Source of the DNA: CAZBWS01 sp964495705
GTDB lineage: Bacteria > Pseudomonadota > Gammaproteobacteria > HTCC5015
Assembly: GCA_964495705.1 (NCBI GenBank)
Contig: CAZBWS010000004.1
Location: 1-64,000 of the forward strand
DNA: 64,000 nucleotides
Direction: 5' to 3'
Shown here in pieces: positions 16,073 to 25,182 of the stretch (its first letter is position 1; each line of letters starts with the position of its first letter). The notes below the pieces were generated by a model that did not search any database, was not told the DNA's origin, and saw nothing but the letters and a program-made list of their open reading frames with translations. Both the position numbers and the translations under genes were made by a program.

Positions 16073-18190
16073 TTAAGCGTAGAAGAACAAAGGTACAAAT
16101 GCGGTTAGTAGTAATGATATTGCCATTACGATGATTGGCAGCAATAGGCGCTCGTGGCGCTGGTAAAAGGTTTGTGACTTGGCTTCTTCAGCGGCTAGGT
16201 CAAACTCTTCTTCACCCACCACATGTCGGGTCATCAAGTGGTTTAACGCCACTGGAGGTGACAGGTAGCCTAGCTCGAAGGCCATTAGTGTGATCATCCA
16301 GAAGTGGAGGGGGTGAACTCCCGCATTGTAGGCGAACTTAGCTAAGCCAATAGATACTAGGATGATAGCGCCCATGGGGTCCATGAACATGCCTATAGCG
16401 ACTAAGATGCATACCAACATTGCCACTGTCATCCAGAGGCTGGCACCAGCTTCTGGTGTGGGCATGACCCCGTCACCTTCCAGTGGGGCTCCAACACAGA
16501 TAGACATGCCCATAAGCATCAGCAGGGCACCAATGTGTGCGGTTGTCTCATTGGTTGCATTGCGCACACCGTGCTCAAAACCTTTACGCACTGAGTAGTT
16601 TTTACTAATCGTTTTCTTTTCATAGAACTGATCGTATAGCAGTACAGCGAGCATAATGGCAGGCAGTATGATGGGGGCAGAGAACTCGTCTAGTTTTGCG
16701 TCTAGTAGCCAACGGTAGCCTAGAGCGACAGTAAGGATAACGATGGCATAGGGAACGATAGGCTTAAATAGCTGCAACATCTCTGGGATTGCTTGCTTGG
16801 CTGGCGCGAACTCAATTTTAGGGCGGTTAGCAATTAGCGCAACGACCAAGAAGATGATGGCAGAGATTAGGAACAGCCAGAAGCCTGCATCAAATAAGCC
16901 CCATTCAGTACCAATTTTGTTAAAGTCAAAAATGCCTACATCGCCTCGTGCCGAGGTGATTACTTCTTTGTTCAGGGCAGCGATTAATACAATCATTAGA
17001 CACGGGTTGAGCACAATACCCATAGAGCCCGACATGGCGGTAGTCGCAAGGGCTAGCTGGCGACGCGAACCTGCGCGGCGTAACTCGTTATAGATTACCG
17101 CGCCTGCAGCAATTACATAGATGGCTGAGCCGCCGGTGTAAGCTGTAGGTAGTGCGGATACTATAATTGCGAAGAAGGCGAGAATCTCAGGGGGCATTTT
17201 CCACGGGCGGAAAGTATCAAAGATTAAGCTGGCTAGACGAGTTTGCTTAAGCAGCATGCCGACCCAGACGTATAAGCCTAGGTTAATAAATACACCCGAT
17301 AGATCCATCATCTTAGTTAGGTAAATGATGATGCCTGAACGGTGGCCTTCGGCAAAAAAGTAAATGCCAGAGATCAATGCCATGAACGTGTATAGAGGGA
17401 TGCTGAGCAGTGCTTTAGGGTAACTTCCGCCAGGTTCTGATTCAGTATGTGGTATGCGGATGATCTGCCACAGGGAGGCCATGCTTAAGATGCCAAAGCC
17501 TATTATGTAGGCCCACATGGTCACTTCTTGCATGGTGTTGAGGGCTATACCTGCGTCTATTTGTACGTCGCGATAGCGCAGTGCAGAGATAAAGATGAAT
17601 GCATTACCAATCATCTGTGCGGCTAGGGATACTTGCATGTCCTTGCGGGTACGCATGGGGCGCAGGGCAATATGGTCTCGAACCAAGGTTGAAGTGATTG
17701 CGGTGATCAATAGCATGAACAGCATGATGTAGCGGTTCGCGTGAAGGCTTATGTCACTCAGGCTGGCAACCGTAGCTTCGATATTTCTAAAAACGGTTAA
17801 GCTGCTAGTGATTTTGGTTTTGCGATCTTCATAGGAGGTGAACTTTTCTTCGCAGGCTGCCTGAGCATTCAATAGAGAAGTGCGAATGATCTCTGGGTCG
17901 AGGGGCTCGTCATCAAACATGCCGAAGTCATCCTCTTCTGCCTCCGCGGCCTGCTCGGCAATACGCTGTTCGAGCATTGCGTCGATGTCGCCATTGCGAA
18001 CACAGTCAGGGGCAACGGGGTCTTGGCGTAGCTCATGATATCCAGGCCAAATCGAGTTACCTAAGCCTAATAGCTGCGAGTGGATAAGCTCGCCTGTGCC
18101 AAATATTACGACAGCGAGTAATAAGAGCGTAATCGGAAGAGAGGAAAACCACTCCTGAGGGGAGCGAGCAAATAGCGCCTTTGGTCTCAT
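16073..18190 (-). CDS. TRAP-type transporter, fused small and large permease
   Basis: A 705-residue polytopic inner-membrane protein. The N-terminal third contains a membrane helix, a roughly 110-residue acidic soluble segment (AEAEEDDFGMFDDEP) and about four helices, matching a DctQ-like position. The C-terminal two thirds resemble the DctM large permease (ALPTAYTGGSAIYVIAAGAVIY, GSMGIVLNPCLMIVLIAA, MDPMGAIILVSIGLAKFAYNAG, ELGYLSPPVALNHLM). Such fused permeases pair with AdeT-like binding proteins and TatT components, which are the next two genes upstream. A hairpin terminator separates it from the binding-protein gene, suggesting reduced read-through. Substrate unknown. Confidence 0.87.
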   Translation of the reverse strand: MRPKALFARSPQEWFSSLPITLLLLAVVIFGTGELIHSQLLGLGNSIWPGYHELRQDPVAPDCVRNGDIDAMLEQRIAEQAAEAEEDDFGMFDDEPLDPEIIRTSLLNAQAACEEKFTSYEDRKTKITSSLTVFRNIEATVASLSDISLHANRYIMLFMLLITAITSTLVRDHIALRPMRTRKDMQVSLAAQMIGNAFIFISALRYRDVQIDAGIALNTMQEVTMWAYIIGFGILSMASLWQIIRIPHTESEPGGSYPKALLSIPLYTFMALISGIYFFAEGHRSGIIIYLTKMMDLSGVFINLGLYVWVGMLLKQTRLASLIFDTFRPWKMPPEILAFFAIIVSALPTAYTGGSAIYVIAAGAVIYNELRRAGSRRQLALATTAMSGSMGIVLNPCLMIVLIAALNKEVITSARGDVGIFDFNKIGTEWGLFDAGFWLFLISAIIFLVVALIANRPKIEFAPAKQAIPEMLQLFKPIVPYAIVILTVALGYRWLLDAKLDEFSAPIILPAIMLAVLLYDQFYEKKTISKNYSVRKGFEHGVRNATNETTAHIGALLMLMGMSICVGAPLEGDGVMPTPEAGASLWMTVAMLVCILVAIGMFMDPMGAIILVSIGLAKFAYNAGVHPLHFWMITLMAFELGYLSPPVALNHLMTRHVVGEEEFDLAAEEAKSQTFYQRHERLLLPIIVMAISLLLTAFVPLFFYA

Positions 18191-18301
18191 GCAGTACCTA
18201 TGTATTTATTATCTATGTGTTCCATGAATAGGGCGGTTTTGTGCTGTAAAAGCATGCAGTCCCCCCCACTTGTATTTTTGATTCAAGGTTGTGAATATGA
18301 C

Positions 18302-18331
18302 AAAAAAAAGGCACTGTTACCAGTGCCTTTT
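18302..18331 (-). terminator. Terminator between binding-protein and permease genes
   Basis: On the minus strand: 10-bp stem AAAGGCACTG / CAGTGCCTTT (18307-18316 with 18321-18330) followed by a run of T. It lies 26 bases past the stop of the AdeT-like gene, inside the TRAP cluster. Confidence 0.8.
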
Positions 18332-18356
18332 GATGCTTTACGTGAGTTTTTTTCTC

Positions 18357-19373
18357 TTATTCGAGGTTTTCTGCACACTCAGCTGCTGTAGGGTTTTTCT
18401 TACAGCGAATCTTACGCAAAATCTTTAACATCTTGCCGTCGTAAACCCCTTTGTCACGCAGGGCGATACGAGACTGGCGCATCATAGCTGCATAGCCTGG
18501 CTTGTCCTTAGGGTTTAGCTTAACCCAGTACTTAGGGTCTATCGTTTTAGTGGCACGATCGATAAACTCAAAGGCGCCGTCAAAGTTGTCCAGTGAGGTT
18601 TGTCGAGCATTGCTGCCAAAGTCTGCTGGGAACTTTTCATGACGAATCAAAAACTGGAAGGTTAGCTGACTAAATACCATGTCAACTACGCCACCTTTTT
18701 CGCCTAGGCCTCGGTACATTTCTAAGGGCTCATACGCCGCAGCGGGAGCAAATGTAATGTCGACACTGCCGTTGTTGAATTTACCCGCAAAGCTAGTCGT
18801 TGTTGCAACAACAGGTGTGCCACCAGACTGGCGAACCATCGACTGAGATACAGAGTCACCTTCCATTACAGTAATGCGCTTGCCTTGGATCTTGTCTAGG
18901 CTATCCCACTTGCGGTCACGCAAGAAGGCGTAGATAGCGCCAGCGGGCATAATGCCTGCTACTTCATAAGGACCATTGCGTAAGAACTTGTTAGCCGTTT
19001 TAGGCTTTAAGCTCATGACAGTTTCAAGGGCAGTACGTAGTACAGCGTCGTCTGTAGTAGCGCCAACCGCTTCAATGGTTGATGCGAATTTGTTGAAGTC
19101 GCGAGACTTTAGTCCAGTGAGTACTGCACCGTCACATTTACCCGCTTTAAACTCATCAACAATAATCCCTTCATCGGTATACGCTTTAAGGGCAATTTCT
19201 GCTCCCCAGCCAAGTGACTTGGCTTGGAAATCTTTCATCAATGTGTAGACGTCACCGCTATTTCCCACAGGGTCGAACACACAGACTAGCTGCTTGGCGT
19301 GTACGCTTTGGCTGGCTAGGGCGCTAGTGCCCAAAAGTAGGGCGCCAGCTGTTAGTTTAAACTTGTTCATCAT
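18357..19373 (-). CDS. AdeT-like putative solute-binding protein
   Basis: A 338-residue periplasmic protein with a cleavable signal peptide (LTAGALLLGTSALASQSVHA). The sequence resembles the AdeT1/2 solute-binding family (LVCVFDPVGNSGDVYTLMKDF, LKAYTDEGIIVDEFKAGKCDGAVLTGLKSRDFNKF), which accompanies TRAP-type permeases. GAGG lies 8 bases upstream of ATG 19373. Gene order TatT, binding protein, permease supports a role as the ligand receptor of this transporter. Confidence 0.85.
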   Translation of the reverse strand: MMNKFKLTAGALLLGTSALASQSVHAKQLVCVFDPVGNSGDVYTLMKDFQAKSLGWGAEIALKAYTDEGIIVDEFKAGKCDGAVLTGLKSRDFNKFASTIEAVGATTDDAVLRTALETVMSLKPKTANKFLRNGPYEVAGIMPAGAIYAFLRDRKWDSLDKIQGKRITVMEGDSVSQSMVRQSGGTPVVATTTSFAGKFNNGSVDITFAPAAAYEPLEMYRGLGEKGGVVDMVFSQLTFQFLIRHEKFPADFGSNARQTSLDNFDGAFEFIDRATKTIDPKYWVKLNPKDKPGYAAMMRQSRIALRDKGVYDGKMLKILRKIRCKKNPTAAECAENLE

Positions 19374-19392
19374 GAACTTTTCCTCACTTATT

Positions 19393-20418
19393 TTAAAGTA
19401 TATCGTCTAGGTCGATAGCGTTAGTAGCCTTAGCTCGCTCGTCCCAGAATTTTCCAAATTTTCCGACGGGAGTTCGGTGTCCCTTGGCTTCAGTCCACAT
19501 TAGGTCTGAAAGTGCGGTTAGCTGAGATGTTGCCATTGCATCTAACTGGCGGAACTCACGCTCAGACGCTACGTTTTTAGTGATTTCAGCGTGCTTTTTA
19601 ATAATGGCGCGAACACGGTCTTTATCACCTTTACTGTGTGCTGCAAGAGCGTGGAATACATGGGATAGGCGCACCTTAGATTTTTCTCCCATTTGATCAG
19701 CTTCGTCTAAGCGTGCCCAGTTATCTTCGCCTTCCGGTAATGCACCTGGTAATAGGGTCCAGATAGTTGCACGGATTGCTAAAGGTACGCCAAACCATTT
19801 TTCTGCATCTAAGCAGGCCGCTGCACGCTCAACTTTTGCAGCAATATTGCGAGGCACTAAACCAGATGTCGCTTGTGTGTCAGAGTATATCGCCTGTAAT
19901 CCAGACAATAGACCGACTAAATAGTTCATCTGTTCAACGTCATCCAGTAGACGAGGACATTCTTTACCACCAGGTTCGCCGTAGAACTTTACCATGCGCT
20001 GATACGCTGCATACTGACGTTCCGCCGTTGTCTTATAGTGGCGTTTCATCGCAATACGCGCGTCTTGTGCGTCAGTATTGTTACGCGTATAAAGAGCGCG
20101 TTGGTATTCTAGTTCCTTTTCAAAAGCCACTTCCTGAGAGCATAGCGATGCAGAGATCATACTCATAATTGTGACTTTTTCTAAACCAGGATTGAACTGC
20201 TTCATTGTCATCATGATCGGTGTCATAGACTCGGCCATGGCGCAGGACATACGTAAATCTGTAGTCGTCATCATATAGGGCAGCATATAATCTTCAGCAA
20301 AGCGTTCAGTAATGCCCGCTGTCATACGGAATATTTGCTTGGTGCAGCCACCGAGTAGAAAAGTAGTGCTAAGTAGAACCACTGCAAATATGCGAAGCCC
20401 TTTACGGTTGTTTGACAT
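19393..20418 (-). CDS. TRAP-associated TatT-like lipoprotein
   Basis: A 341-residue lipoprotein (signal ending LLGGC) resembling the TatT component of tripartite TRAP systems, which forms helical assemblies with the binding protein in the periplasm. It is almost entirely helical with repeated helix pairs (TIMSMISASLCSQEVAFEKELEYQRALY, RLSHVFHALAAHSKGDKDRVRAI). ATG 20418 is preferred because GGGGA precedes it by 5 bases; the longer frame would need a TTG at 20430. First gene of the TRAP operon. Confidence 0.8.
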   Translation of the reverse strand: MSNNRKGLRIFAVVLLSTTFLLGGCTKQIFRMTAGITERFAEDYMLPYMMTTTDLRMSCAMAESMTPIMMTMKQFNPGLEKVTIMSMISASLCSQEVAFEKELEYQRALYTRNNTDAQDARIAMKRHYKTTAERQYAAYQRMVKFYGEPGGKECPRLLDDVEQMNYLVGLLSGLQAIYSDTQATSGLVPRNIAAKVERAAACLDAEKWFGVPLAIRATIWTLLPGALPEGEDNWARLDEADQMGEKSKVRLSHVFHALAAHSKGDKDRVRAIIKKHAEITKNVASEREFRQLDAMATSQLTALSDLMWTEAKGHRTPVGKFGKFWDERAKATNAIDLDDIL

Positions 20419-20580
20419 AATGTTCCCCAAAAAAGTGTATTTTAGTTTAAAGGTGATCTGTTTAATTAGGCAAAGGAGTATCTATTAACTTCTGGTTAAA
20501 GTAAATCAACGGCTTTGTACAAGTGCTCTAAATGTGAAGAATTATTGCTCATTGTCGCGAAAAAAGTGAGTGGTTGTCGC

Positions 20581-21123
20581 TCACGAGGGTTTGGCGCCTT
20601 TTAATAGGGCGTATACAGCGCCGGTTCCACCGTCCTGTGGACGAGCTGAGCAAAAGGCGAGTATCTCAGATTTTTGCCTTAACCAGCTATTTACGAGGGG
20701 TTTGAGAACAGGCCCTTTTGCATAATTATTACCTTTGCCGTGAATAATGCGGATACATCGATAGTTGTGGTTTTGGGCGTAGGCGATGAAGTTGATGAGC
20801 TCTTTACGCGCTCCATCGCTGTTATAGCCATGTAGATCGACTTCTGCTTCTATACGGTATTGTCCACGGCGCAGCTTGCGCAATACCGTTTTTTGAATGC
20901 CATCTTGATGGTAACTCAGCTCATCTCCTGTCTCCAAGTGCCCATGGTGGTCTGACAACATGTCCACAAGCACCTGCCTATCATCCGCTTCTTGTTGTTT
21001 GGCGCGTGCGGAGGGTTTAGGGCTTTGGATGTCCGCATGGTCTTGTTTGACAGGTTGAACTTCACCGACCATTTGTCTAAATAAGTCCTTGTCAGCGGGG
21101 TCTATATCAGAGTTTTTTGTCAT
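20581..21123 (-). CDS. Smr domain protein (SmrA-like)
   Basis: A 180-residue protein with a C-terminal Smr (small MutS-related) domain, residues about 92-178: EVDLHGYNSDGARKELINFI, CIRIIHGKGN and the terminal GGTGAVYALLKG. The N-terminal half is polar and probably disordered. Smr proteins are nicking endonucleases or RNA-cleaving factors. It is divergent from surE with about 100 bases between them. Confidence 0.9.
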   Translation of the reverse strand: MTKNSDIDPADKDLFRQMVGEVQPVKQDHADIQSPKPSARAKQQEADDRQVLVDMLSDHHGHLETGDELSYHQDGIQKTVLRKLRRGQYRIEAEVDLHGYNSDGARKELINFIAYAQNHNYRCIRIIHGKGNNYAKGPVLKPLVNSWLRQKSEILAFCSARPQDGGTGAVYALLKGAKPS

Positions 21124-21224
21124 AACTAACTATATATAGTGGTTTTTGTTTTGCCATAAGGCTTTATACAGTATATTAGCGGCGATAAGTTTTTACTCAA
21201 CATTTATATTTAAGATTTTTCACT

Positions 21225-21965
21225 ATGCGTATTCTAGTAAGTAATGACGATGGCTATAACTCTCCGGGTATTCAGTCCTTGGCGCAAGCCTTGTCGAATA
21301 TCGCTGAGGTAGATGTTGTTGCCCCAGACTGCAATCGCAGTGCAGCCAGCAATTCATTGACAATATATAATCCACTACGGGCGTATACAGCCGATAACGG
21401 CTTTGTTTATGTCAATGGAACTCCTGCTGATTGTGTGCACTTGGCCTTGACGGGGTTGCTGAAAGTGGAACCTAACCTAGTGGTTGCGGGTATTAATAAC
21501 GGCCCTAATATGGGGGAGGATGTGCTTTATTCGGGCACGGTGGGCGCCGCCATGGAAGGGCGCTGGTTAGGTTTTCCCGCTCTGGCGATGTCTATTTGTG
21601 CATTTGAGCCACAACATAATGAGGCGGCGGCGCGTGTGGCCTGTGATTTGGTTCAGCGCCTTATAGATAAGCCGTTGCCTAGGGATACTATTTTAAATGT
21701 TAATGTTCCCGATATTCCCTATGAAGATATACAGGGCATGCAAGTGACCCGCTGTGGTAAGCGCCATCGTTCAGAGCCTGTCATTCAGTCGCAGGACCCA
21801 CGTGGCCGCCGCTTGTATTGGGTGGGGGCGCCTGGGACGGAGGCGGATGCTGGCCCCGGCACCGATTTTTATGCCATTAAACAAGGCTATGTGTCTGTAA
21901 CACCACTTAAGGTTGATTTGACCGATCGCGAGTTAATGCCAGTAGTAGAGGCTTGGCTGGCATGA
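21225..21965 (+). CDS. surE: 5'/3'-nucleotidase SurE
   Basis: SurE dephosphorylates nucleoside monophosphates and short polyphosphate. A 246-residue protein with the metal-site motif MRILVSNDDGYNSPGI, VVAPDCNRSAASNS, NGTPADCVHLAL and VVAGINNGPNMGEDVLYSGTVGAAMEG. It opens the stationary-phase operon surE-pcm-yqaA-nlpD-rpoS; its stop overlaps the pcm start. Confidence 0.97.
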   Translation: MRILVSNDDGYNSPGIQSLAQALSNIAEVDVVAPDCNRSAASNSLTIYNPLRAYTADNGFVYVNGTPADCVHLALTGLLKVEPNLVVAGINNGPNMGEDVLYSGTVGAAMEGRWLGFPALAMSICAFEPQHNEAAARVACDLVQRLIDKPLPRDTILNVNVPDIPYEDIQGMQVTRCGKRHRSEPVIQSQDPRGRRLYWVGAPGTEADAGPGTDFYAIKQGYVSVTPLKVDLTDRELMPVVEAWLA

Positions 21966-22660
21966 TGATTGAAAGCAAATTCAAAGGTTTCACCAAACAA
22001 GAAATTATTGGCATAGGAAGTACTTCCCAGCGTGTGCGTAATCAATTGGTTGAGCGTGTACGTAAGCAGGGCGTTGTTAATGAAGATGTGCTTGAGGTAA
22101 TGACCATGATGCCGCGACATTTATTTGTTGATGAGGCGATGAAAGATAGTGCCTATAAAGACGACGCCTTGCCTATCGGTCATGGTCAAACTATCTCCCA
22201 GCCTTTTATTGTCGCTAGGATGACGGAGGAATTGCTTAAAGGTGAATGCAAACCGAAAAAAGTGCTTGAAGTGGGCACGGGGTCTGGTTATCAGGGAGCT
22301 ATATTGGCGGCCTTATGTGATCAGGTCTACACGGTGGAACGCATTGTTGAGTTGCACCAGAAAACTAGCAAGCTTTTCCAGCGTATGGGCTTTAAAAACA
22401 TACAGGCGACGCATAGTGATGGTAGCTGGGGCTGGGAGCAGCATGCGCCCTATGACGCGATCATAGCGACCGCAGCACCTGATCAAATACCAGAACAGCT
22501 GCTATTGCAGCTGGCTATAGGTGGCAAGCTAGTTATTCCCGTGGGTTCGCAAACGGCTGAACAGCGTTTGACGATAGTTTATCGTATTTCGGATCACCAA
22601 TTTGAAACAGAAGAATTAGAATTGGTTCAATTTGTTCCTTTTCTTGGAGGTTCGGCATGA
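21962..22660 (+). CDS. pcm: Protein-L-isoaspartate O-methyltransferase
   Basis: Pcm methylates L-isoaspartyl residues to start repair of aged proteins. Key motifs: ALPIGHGQTISQPFIVARMTE, SAM-binding VLEVGTGSGYQGAILAAL, and AIIATAAPDQIPEQLL. ATG 21962 overlaps the surE stop (ATGA); a second ATG at 21965 is possible. The N-terminus is about 20 residues longer than E. coli Pcm. The stop overlaps the yqaA start by 4 bases. Confidence 0.97.
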   Translation: MMIESKFKGFTKQEIIGIGSTSQRVRNQLVERVRKQGVVNEDVLEVMTMMPRHLFVDEAMKDSAYKDDALPIGHGQTISQPFIVARMTEELLKGECKPKKVLEVGTGSGYQGAILAALCDQVYTVERIVELHQKTSKLFQRMGFKNIQATHSDGSWGWEQHAPYDAIIATAAPDQIPEQLLLQLAIGGKLVIPVGSQTAEQRLTIVYRISDHQFETEELELVQFVPFLGGSA

Positions 22661-23235
22661 AGCTATTTGCTCCTTTATATGAGATGACCTTGAAATGGGC
22701 AGAGCATAAGCATGCTCCTTGGTTCTTGGGAGGGATGAGTTTTGCTGAGTCCTCCTTTTTTCCTATTCCTGTTGATATTATGTTGGCGCCTATGGCATTG
22801 CAGCGCCCACAAAGATGGGCGTTGTTTGCTTTAATTGCCTCGCTGGCTTCTGTTATGGGAGGGCTGTTTGGTTATCTGGTAGGGGCGCTTTTTTGGGATG
22901 TTATACAGCCTTATTTTGAAAGTTGGGGTTGGATGTCAGCCTATGCTAATGTGGCTGAACGAATAGATACAGAAGGCGTATGGATTTTGTTTATCGCAAG
23001 TTTTACTCCTGTGCCGTATAAGGTGGCCACTATTGCTGCTGGAACATTAAATATGGCTCTGTTGCCGTTTATTTTGGTGTCCTTGGTAGGGCGTTCTGCA
23101 CGCTTTTTTCTAGTGGCTGGTTTGGTGGCATGGGCGGGCCCCAAAATTGAACCTAAGATACATCAATACATTGAGTGGGCTGGTTGGGCTTGTATAGTGC
23201 TTATTGCTGCTGCCTATGTACTGAGTAAATTATAG
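22657..23235 (+). CDS. yqaA: YqaA family (DedA/SNARE-associated) membrane protein
   Basis: A 192-residue inner-membrane protein of the DedA/VTT superfamily, YqaA branch: SFAESSFFPIPVDIMLAPMAL, the GGLFGYLVGALFWD glycine-rich segment, and the conserved ASFTPVPYKVATIAAGTLNM. DedA relatives take part in lipid scrambling and envelope homeostasis; the specific role of YqaA is unclear. ATGA overlap with pcm. Confidence 0.93.
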   Translation: MKLFAPLYEMTLKWAEHKHAPWFLGGMSFAESSFFPIPVDIMLAPMALQRPQRWALFALIASLASVMGGLFGYLVGALFWDVIQPYFESWGWMSAYANVAERIDTEGVWILFIASFTPVPYKVATIAAGTLNMALLPFILVSLVGRSARFFLVAGLVAWAGPKIEPKIHQYIEWAGWACIVLIAAAYVLSKL

Positions 23236-23257
23236 GGTGTTGTCGTGGCTTTATTAA

Positions 23258-24163
23258 ATGCTTAATGTTGTGCGCCAGCTAAAAACAATAGGGGTGATCA
23301 TAGTGCTTGCCAGTGTATTGTTGGCTTGTGCAACAACGGGCTTTAATGCGCAACGCTACACCGTTAAAAGTGGCGACACACTGTATTTTATTGCATGGAA
23401 GTATAAGCTTGATTTTAAACAGCTCGCCCAGTGGAATAATTTATCTGACCCCTATCGGGTTTACCCTGGGGATAGGTTACTTATTAACCCACCTGATTTT
23501 CAAGCGCGTGGGCCATCCCCAAGTACCTCTCCGAAGTACTCTAATAGACTATCCGCATACACGGTAAAAAAAGGCGATACTTTGTACAGTATTGCTAGAT
23601 CGCAGAGTGTGTCTGTAGCTAGGATTGTTGAGTTTAATCAGTTGTTGCGCCCATATACTATTTACCCTGGCCAGCGCTTAAGTTTAAAGTCAGCCAAGCA
23701 TTCGCCTGTTAATAATGCCCCCGCGAAGGTGCCACGCCCAGTAGCTATTAAAAAGCAGCCTGGGGCAAAGGTCGTGGGTCTTCCCAATCCAAGTAAGTGG
23801 AAGTGGCCAACAGAGGGCAAAGTTGTTAAGGGTTTTAAGGGCAGTAAAACAATCCAGCAGGGAATTGATATTAGTGGCCGTATGGGACAGACTGTACGTT
23901 CTGCCGCAACAGGGGTTGTTGTGTACAGTGGTAGCGGCCTAGTCAACTATGGCAAGCTGGTTATTGTTAAGCACAATAAAAACTTCTTAAGTGCCTATGG
24001 CTACAATAGTAAGCTTTTGGTTGCCGAAGGCGATAAGGTTAAAGCGGGTCAAGCGATCGCAGAAATGGGTAAAGTGGGTCAAAGTAACCCAATGCTACAT
24101 TTTGAGATTAGAAAATACGGTAAGCCCATTGATCCTATAAGGCATTTGCCAAAACGGGGTTGA
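23258..24163 (+). CDS. nlpD: NlpD-like lipoprotein, LysM plus degenerate M23 domain
   Basis: NlpD activates the amidase AmiC during cell separation. A 301-residue lipoprotein (LASVLLAC lipobox), with two LysM domains (YTVKSGDTLYFIAWKYKLD about 34-77; YTVKKGDTLYSIARSQ about 100-143) and a C-terminal LytM/M23 domain (about 190-298). The M23 metal ligands are lost as in other NlpD: QGIDISG lacks the first His-containing motif and AYGYN replaces the HxH motif, so it is an activator and not an enzyme. The rpoS promoter commonly lies within nlpD. Confidence 0.95.
   Translation: MLNVVRQLKTIGVIIVLASVLLACATTGFNAQRYTVKSGDTLYFIAWKYKLDFKQLAQWNNLSDPYRVYPGDRLLINPPDFQARGPSPSTSPKYSNRLSAYTVKKGDTLYSIARSQSVSVARIVEFNQLLRPYTIYPGQRLSLKSAKHSPVNNAPAKVPRPVAIKKQPGAKVVGLPNPSKWKWPTEGKVVKGFKGSKTIQQGIDISGRMGQTVRSAATGVVVYSGSGLVNYGKLVIVKHNKNFLSAYGYNSKLLVAEGDKVKAGQAIAEMGKVGQSNPMLHFEIRKYGKPIDPIRHLPKRG
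23549..23558 (-). repeat. Uptake-like motif, copy 6 (in nlpD)
   Basis: Exact copy on the minus strand, read in nlpD as part of Arg-Leu-Ser-Ala-Tyr. Confidence 0.85.
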
Positions 24164-24180
24164 TAACAGGAAGGGGAAGC

Positions 24181-25119
24181 ATGGTAAAACAAGAATCTAA
24201 ACAAGAACCAAGCAGTGATGACCTAAAACAAGTTGAGGCTAGTAAAGACGACGACCAGCGCTTTGCCGCAAGCGAGCTTACATCCAAGGAGCTGGATGCT
24301 ACTCGTTTATATCTGAAAGAAATAGAATTTTCGCCTTTGCTAAAAGCTGAGGAAGAAATTTACTATGGACGTTTAGTACGCAAAGGTGATGAAGCTGCTC
24401 GGCAGAAAATGATTGAGTGTAATCTGCGTTTAGTTGTCAAGATTTCTCGTCGTTATATGAATAGAGGCTTGGCCTTGTTGGACTTGATTGAGGAAGGCAA
24501 TTTAGGTCTGATTCGTGCGGTTGAGAAGTTTGATCCAGAAAAAGGTTTTCGTTTTTCAACCTATGCCACTTGGTGGATTCGCCAAACCATTGAGCGCGGC
24601 TTGATGAACCAGACACGTACGATTCGCTTGCCTATTCATGTGATTAAAGAAATGAATGTTTATTTGCGTGCGGCACGTAGTATGCGTCAGGATATTGAAC
24701 GAGAACCAACACCTGAAGAAGTCGCTGAGTTCTTGGATAAGCCTGTAGAAGACGTTAAGAAAATGTTTGGTTTAAATGAGCGTGTAGCTTCAGTCGATGT
24801 GCCTCTTAGTAAAGAAGGGGATAGTCCCTTACTTGATGTGATTGCAGACGAACACGCTGTTGATCCTGCTGCGTTGCTACAGGATGATGAAGTATCGCAC
24901 TATATTGATCACTGGCTGGACGAGCTGGATGATAAGCAGAAGGCCGTTGTCGAGCGACGTTTCGGCCTACATGGATTTGACCGCTGTACGTTAGAGGTGG
25001 TTGGTCAAGAGCTCGGGGTGACGCGTGAGCGCGTGCGACAGATTCAGATGGAGTCACTCAGAAAGCTGCGAAAGATATTAGAGTCTGAAGGATTTTCGGC
25101 AGATATATTATTTCGCTAA
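24181..25119 (+). CDS. rpoS: RNA polymerase sigma factor RpoS
   Basis: The stationary-phase/general-stress sigma factor, 312 residues. Region 1.2-2 (DATRLYLKEIEFSPLL, NLRLVVKISRRYMNRGLALLDLIEEGNLGLIRAVEKFDPEKGFRFSTYATWWIRQTIER), region 3 and region 4 helix-turn-helix (LEVVGQELGVTRERVRQIQMESLRKLR) are all present. ATG 24181 is preferred, with GGAAGGGG 5-12 bases before it, over an in-frame TTG at 24160. It starts 17 bases after the nlpD stop. Confidence 0.98.
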   Translation: MVKQESKQEPSSDDLKQVEASKDDDQRFAASELTSKELDATRLYLKEIEFSPLLKAEEEIYYGRLVRKGDEAARQKMIECNLRLVVKISRRYMNRGLALLDLIEEGNLGLIRAVEKFDPEKGFRFSTYATWWIRQTIERGLMNQTRTIRLPIHVIKEMNVYLRAARSMRQDIEREPTPEEVAEFLDKPVEDVKKMFGLNERVASVDVPLSKEGDSPLLDVIADEHAVDPAALLQDDEVSHYIDHWLDELDDKQKAVVERRFGLHGFDRCTLEVVGQELGVTRERVRQIQMESLRKLRKILESEGFSADILFR

Positions 25120-25136
25120 CTTGTTTGTTTGCACAC

Positions 25137-25167
25137 AAAAAAGCCCGCACTATGCGGGCTTTTTTTG
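25137..25167. terminator. Terminator after rpoS
   Basis: Stem AGCCCGCA / TGCGGGCT (25142-25149 with 25153-25160) between A- and T-tracts; bidirectional, also serving the FHA gene. Confidence 0.92.
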
Positions 25168-25182
25168 CGCTGTAATACTTGC

